This document shows, in pieces, positions 58,282 through 62,000 of a DNA stretch of 62,000 nucleotides. The notes beneath the pieces were generated by a model, which was given only the letters and a program-made list of their open reading frames with translations, was not told the origin of the DNA and ran no database searches. The translations under genes and the position numbers were made by a program. Origin of the DNA: Phoronis australis (lineage: Eukaryota; Phoronida; Phoronidae); NCBI GenBank assembly GCA_002633005.1, contig NMRA01000073.1, positions 405,791 through 467,790 on the forward strand, in the 5' to 3' direction. Every line of letters begins with the position of its first letter. The first letter of the stretch is position 1.

Positions 58282-58345
58282 ACAAATAAATTCTGAAGCG
58301 ATGGTGGATGCGCACAAATAAATTCTGAAGCGATGGTGGATGCGC
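58282..58345 (+). repeat. Two-copy 32-bp tandem duplication
   Basis: ACAAATAAATTCTGAAGCGA plus TGGTGGATGCGC occurs twice, starting at 58282 and 58314, with no differences. Recent local duplication. Confidence 0.95.
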
Positions 58346-59067
58346 ACATACCCATTATCTGACCTGGGAGTTGGTAACTGACATTGAACCCTGTCACAAT
58401 AAGGAGCATTATGGGACCGAATTCAAGAGAGCAAAAGCCCCAATTCAATTTCCGCTTTTTAGTCAGCTAAACAGGGCAAAATGCAGCAGTAATTTCCTAC
58501 AGATCAAGTTCCCAATAGAAGGGTTGTGTGGTATATAACTGGTATATGTATATTATCAAGGATCGTTTTAGAAAAACGTGACTACAGGCGAATTGCCCCC
58601 CATGGCCTTAAGTCCACAAGCCAATCCGGAGGCTACGTTATTTTTTGTTCTTTTTGCTTTCGGGCCTGTTGGTCAAGTTAAGCCATAACAATGCGTTAAC
58701 TAATTTAGTTTTGGGCCAATGACGTAGGGCAGTGCTCCTAAAATTATCCCTGATAAAAAGGAAGATCAAAATTATCACTTTCCTAATTCTCAAGTTCCTT
58801 CTATCAATGTCGAGGGTTTTCTTATTCTAATAAGGATGTGATTTTACAAGTCTGTGAAATGCTCATATAATCATACAGAACAACAATTTTATTGCCAACA
58901 CTACCACCAGGGATAAAAAGGTTTGAACACCTAAGATACTGACTAAATGGAAAACTTATAAATCTTTTTCATGTTTTCTATATTTATAATAAAAAACAAT
59001 GTACTATAACAATAGTTCAGCCCAGAAAATGTTAGAAGTCATTATGTCTGGGTGTAGTCTTTTTTTA

Positions 59068-59107
59068 CACTGATTATGGAAATCTAAAAATTTCCATAAT
59101 CAATGTG
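59068..59107. repeat. Short hairpin
   Basis: TGATTATGGAAAT and ATTTCCATAATCA form a perfect 13-bp stem around a 6-base loop, with near-pairing CAC/GTG outside. No T-run or coding context explains it; probably a tiny palindromic repeat. Confidence 0.7.
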
Positions 59108-60231
59108 AAAGTAAAATTGGGTTAAGAGAAAAACTGTCTCCAGTGGGCAATCAACCCATGGGAAAACAGAAAGAAATGGAGAAAATCTGATGGCAGGGTC
59201 TCGCTATTGCTACATACTAAAATATCAAGTGCTAAAGAGTCTCCCTATTGTCACCTCATTACTCTTGTGAATACACCACCTCAGCATACAGTGTGTGAGT
59301 GCAGGGGAGTGAACAGGAAAAGCCAATGGGACAGAAAGGACATGTATTATAAGGGTTTTCTGAAAGCATTCCACAAAAGAAACTCTTTTTTAGGGTTGAT
59401 ATCACCCTACCAATTTTTTTTGGGGGGGGAGCCCACTCTTACCTATACCTTGGTAAGTACGTTTACGCATTTTGAACATACACTACATAGCTATATTGCA
59501 ATAGTTAGTAGCTGTCACCAAAAATTCTTGAGTTGATTAGGTTACTGTAGTCAATATATTCATTACAATCCAGGTTGATATTCACAAGAAATTAAAAGTT
59601 ACATAAAATATTTGTTAAGAACTGAACACTGACTTTCTTGTACAGATTTAGTTGCATTTGTAAGGCTAGTCAGTTTTTAAGACAAATCTCTGAAGAGTTT
59701 GGTATGTTGTCAGGAATTATTTTAAAAAATGTACCTATGGCTCAATTAGCCCACAGAGTCCAAAATATGTGGGTCAACTAGCAATAGCCACTTCCTGAGA
59801 ACGAGTCCGATGCCCTGTTATTAAGTGGAAAAACTGGTTCTCAAAATGCTGGTACCCCTATAAGTGATTATTATCACTCAATCTAGGTCATGTGAGTCAT
59901 GTTAGTTTTTTCGTTGTGTGGAATTTCTAATTTAAAATTCTTTGGGCAGCATGTTCCACGTGCGATATTGCATGCTATACCAGTACGTTGTGAGACAAGT
60001 GATTAGTCAGCATGATAACGAAACATGTAAATCTAGCAAGGATCTGTGCTCTCACAATATCCAGACCATAAAAAGTACCGAGGGATCCAGGGGGCACATG
60101 CCCCCAATAATTTGCAGCGGCAACAAGGGTGCGAAATTGACAAAAGTGATGGCAAACAAGACTAGGACAATCTTTAAACTCATCTGATCCCAACCTTCAA
60201 TATATTTTAACTTCCTGTACACTAGACAGTA

Positions 60232-61012
60232 GCCTTGGTACAAAGCTGCATACTAAATATACAGCTTTGCACCCACGTAGGTAAAAGAGTGGTTAAGATA
60301 AAACCTGACATAAAATTAGGGTCATTAATAACTACAGTCTTCCTTGAGTAAACTAAATTATTTTAAGGTGATGGAAAAAATGGCGTTCTACCTTTATTCT
60401 GCTGCTTAAGTTGTGGAGCGATCTTTAGCGACGACTTTCTTCGCCATGAAATATTGCGTCACCTATTGGCCAGTTTCTTTTTTCGTCGATTCTTCGATCA
60501 ACTATTGTTCTTTCACGAGGTTTTGTACACGTCACAACAAATTATCGGAACTGGTTTCACTTCATTATAAGTTTTTAGAATTTTGATACTGAAGAACCGA
60601 ATTTTAGAAGAAATTTTGCAGCTTCCACGCTATCATCATCTCCAGAGAGATGTCACAAAAATTTAGGAAATGGCGCGTGTGCGTGACACGAGCGTACTGT
60701 TTTAGAAACGATGACATACTTTTCATTGTTAGAAAAGGCTGAGAGTTACGCAAGAAAATGACGTTTATTGCATTTATATTCACTTAAACGGCTGTAACGG
60801 GCAAGGTGAGAGTCAGTTGATTCTCAGATTTTGCATGCACCCCGTCCAGTCTTTAGCTTTACATGTTGATACAAGTTTCACGGCGAGGTTTCGAGCAGAA
60901 CTACCTTTGCTGTGTGCAATTTCGGAGTCTACAGAAGAAATACACACAGTGATACCTAGCTGTGTTTTGACGATAGTCTTCACACAGCTAGCTACCTGGC
61001 TTACCTGGCTAG
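60232..61012 (+). repeat. Dispersed repeat, copy D (most complete)
   Basis: A fourth copy of the repeat seen at 866-4590, with the hairpin-like start GGTACAAAGC ... GCTTTGCACC and the end CAGCTAGCTACC. At about 780 bp it gives the best view of the full unit. It lies about 56 kb from the others in this window, so the family is dispersed, not local. Confidence 0.75.
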
Positions 61013-62000
61013 CTAGACCCCTATGTCTCTGAAATTGGGTTTGTTGTTCGATCAACTTTATCAGCAGCCGTTGTGGAAGAATTTGAAAGCAATGTGTGAT
61101 ATTTCTGTAGCCAGAGAATAAACGATTAATGACAGAATTTTGATGCCGAAGTTATCACAATAGGCTAATGAAATATTTATGCGAAAATGCTACAGCACCT
61201 CTCCTAACATTATCATGGTTCAGTAGATAAAACACTCTTCAGAGACAAAGTCTTGACCAATATAACAAACAGAAAGTGTGTAATGCAGTGGTTTTCAGTA
61301 GAATATTATTTATGATCAGGGCACCTAGGAGCAGCAATTCAGTATGGTATGACCGGTTTTTGGCTGGCAGTTGTTTACATTTGATGTGTGATGTAACTGG
61401 CAAACCACATTCACCTTTAAGTGCATACTAATTGAATGTCTGGGCAGCACACACATGACACACAATCCAGATGAATATTCAATCTCGCCAGCCTGCTTAA
61501 TCAATACATCTAGGAGTAGGGATATCGAGGGTGAACATACTGTCACAGAGAGATGTTCAACTGAGTCATGAGCCATTGGTCATGACTCAACTACCTTTGA
61601 TATGCCATGTGTATGGTAGCTTTCTCACAACACAAAGATGTCTTAGATTATTTAGAGGTTATGTACAAATTTGTTTATGCAGGAACAGCTCCTCTATAGT
61701 TTGAGTGAGGCATTTTCTACTAAGAAATTTTCAGAATGGCAAAGAACAAAGAGCTCTGCACTGATCAGCTTATATTAAAATTCAAACATTTAATTCAGCC
61801 ATTGTGGCTGTGTTTCAAACTGTGTCATGCCAAAAGATAAGCAGGAATGATAAAAACAATTTTAAAACATCACAGACGAGCATTGGACAGGATCAAATGT
61901 TCAAATATGTGACTTATCATTCCGAAACCAAAAAAGACACATCAACGATCATGGACATGTAAAATGAAATTCAAAATGCTACAACCGCAGTAAACAACAG
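61013..62000. other. No gene recognised
   Basis: AT-rich sequence with only short motif-free frames. No repeat partner was found within the window. Confidence 0.5.

Larger units (their letters stand above)
54794..60231. other. Probable Ena/VASP first intron or upstream region
   Basis: No coding exon is recognised. The required first coding exon (only ATGAG plus donor) cannot be pinned down by eye. One ATGAG|GTGACA match on the minus strand near 59252 is too weak to call. Repeats present: a tRNA-like SINE head (56322-56385), part of the 150-bp repeat (56195-56290), a 32-bp tandem duplication (58282-58345) and a hairpin (59068-59107). Confidence 0.4.

Noticed and set aside
59230-59260. ATGAG followed by GTGACA on the minus strand as the first Ena/VASP exon
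   Set aside because: Five bases plus a weak donor are expected many times by chance in 7 kb, and no promoter is evident upstream.

Overview
The window is metazoan nuclear DNA. It has spliced genes with GT-AG introns of hundreds to thousands of bases, AT-rich non-coding sequence, and many DNA-transposon and retroelement remnants. No bacterial operons, rRNA or CRISPR arrays are seen. Two conserved animal genes can be read exon by exon. They face each other tail to tail: a lamin B receptor (LBR) on the + strand (coding 24011-35749) and an Ena/VASP-family actin regulator on the - strand (coding 54793-41642, with the tiny first coding exon not located). The LBR has both an N-terminal Tudor domain and a complete sterol-reductase-like C-terminus. 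Together with the low GC and the transposon content, this suggests a marine invertebrate deuterostome such as an echinoderm or hemichordate, but the sequence alone does not fix the species.

Layout. 1-7.4 kb: no host gene; three copies of an unnamed dispersed repeat of about 0.7-0.8 kb, one of them split by a fold-back Penelope-like retroelement fragment with a 12-bp target duplication. 7.4-13.5 kb: one DNA transposon of about 6 kb with 14-bp inverted ends, CpG-rich subterminal tandem arrays, a GC-rich promoter-like patch, a decayed spliced ORF and at least two nested MITEs. 13.5-19.7 kb: mostly featureless, with a tRNA-like SINE piece, a candidate LBR promoter and two coding-like minus-strand remnants. 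19.7-21.0 kb: a 1.3-kb P-element-like remnant with inverted repeats of about 270 bp, a near-perfect 8-bp target duplication and a broken THAP domain. 22.4 kb: a small satellite. 24.0-37.6 kb: LBR and its 3' UTR. 37.6-41.5 kb: intergenic. 41.5-54.8 kb: Ena/VASP. 54.8-62 kb: probably the first intron or upstream region of Ena/VASP, with SINE and MITE remnants and a fourth copy of the dispersed repeat.

Function. LBR is an inner-nuclear-membrane protein that binds lamin and chromatin, and its C-terminal half is a sterol C14-reductase. Ena/VASP is a processive actin polymerase that works at focal adhesions and the leading edge. Nothing suggests that they act together; they are convergent neighbours.

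No convincing new biological system was found. The most interesting material is the architecture of the 6-kb transposon, the P-like/THAP remnant, the nested Penelope-like fold-back, and the complete in-frame reconstruction of Ena/VASP including a 29-nt terminal coding exon.
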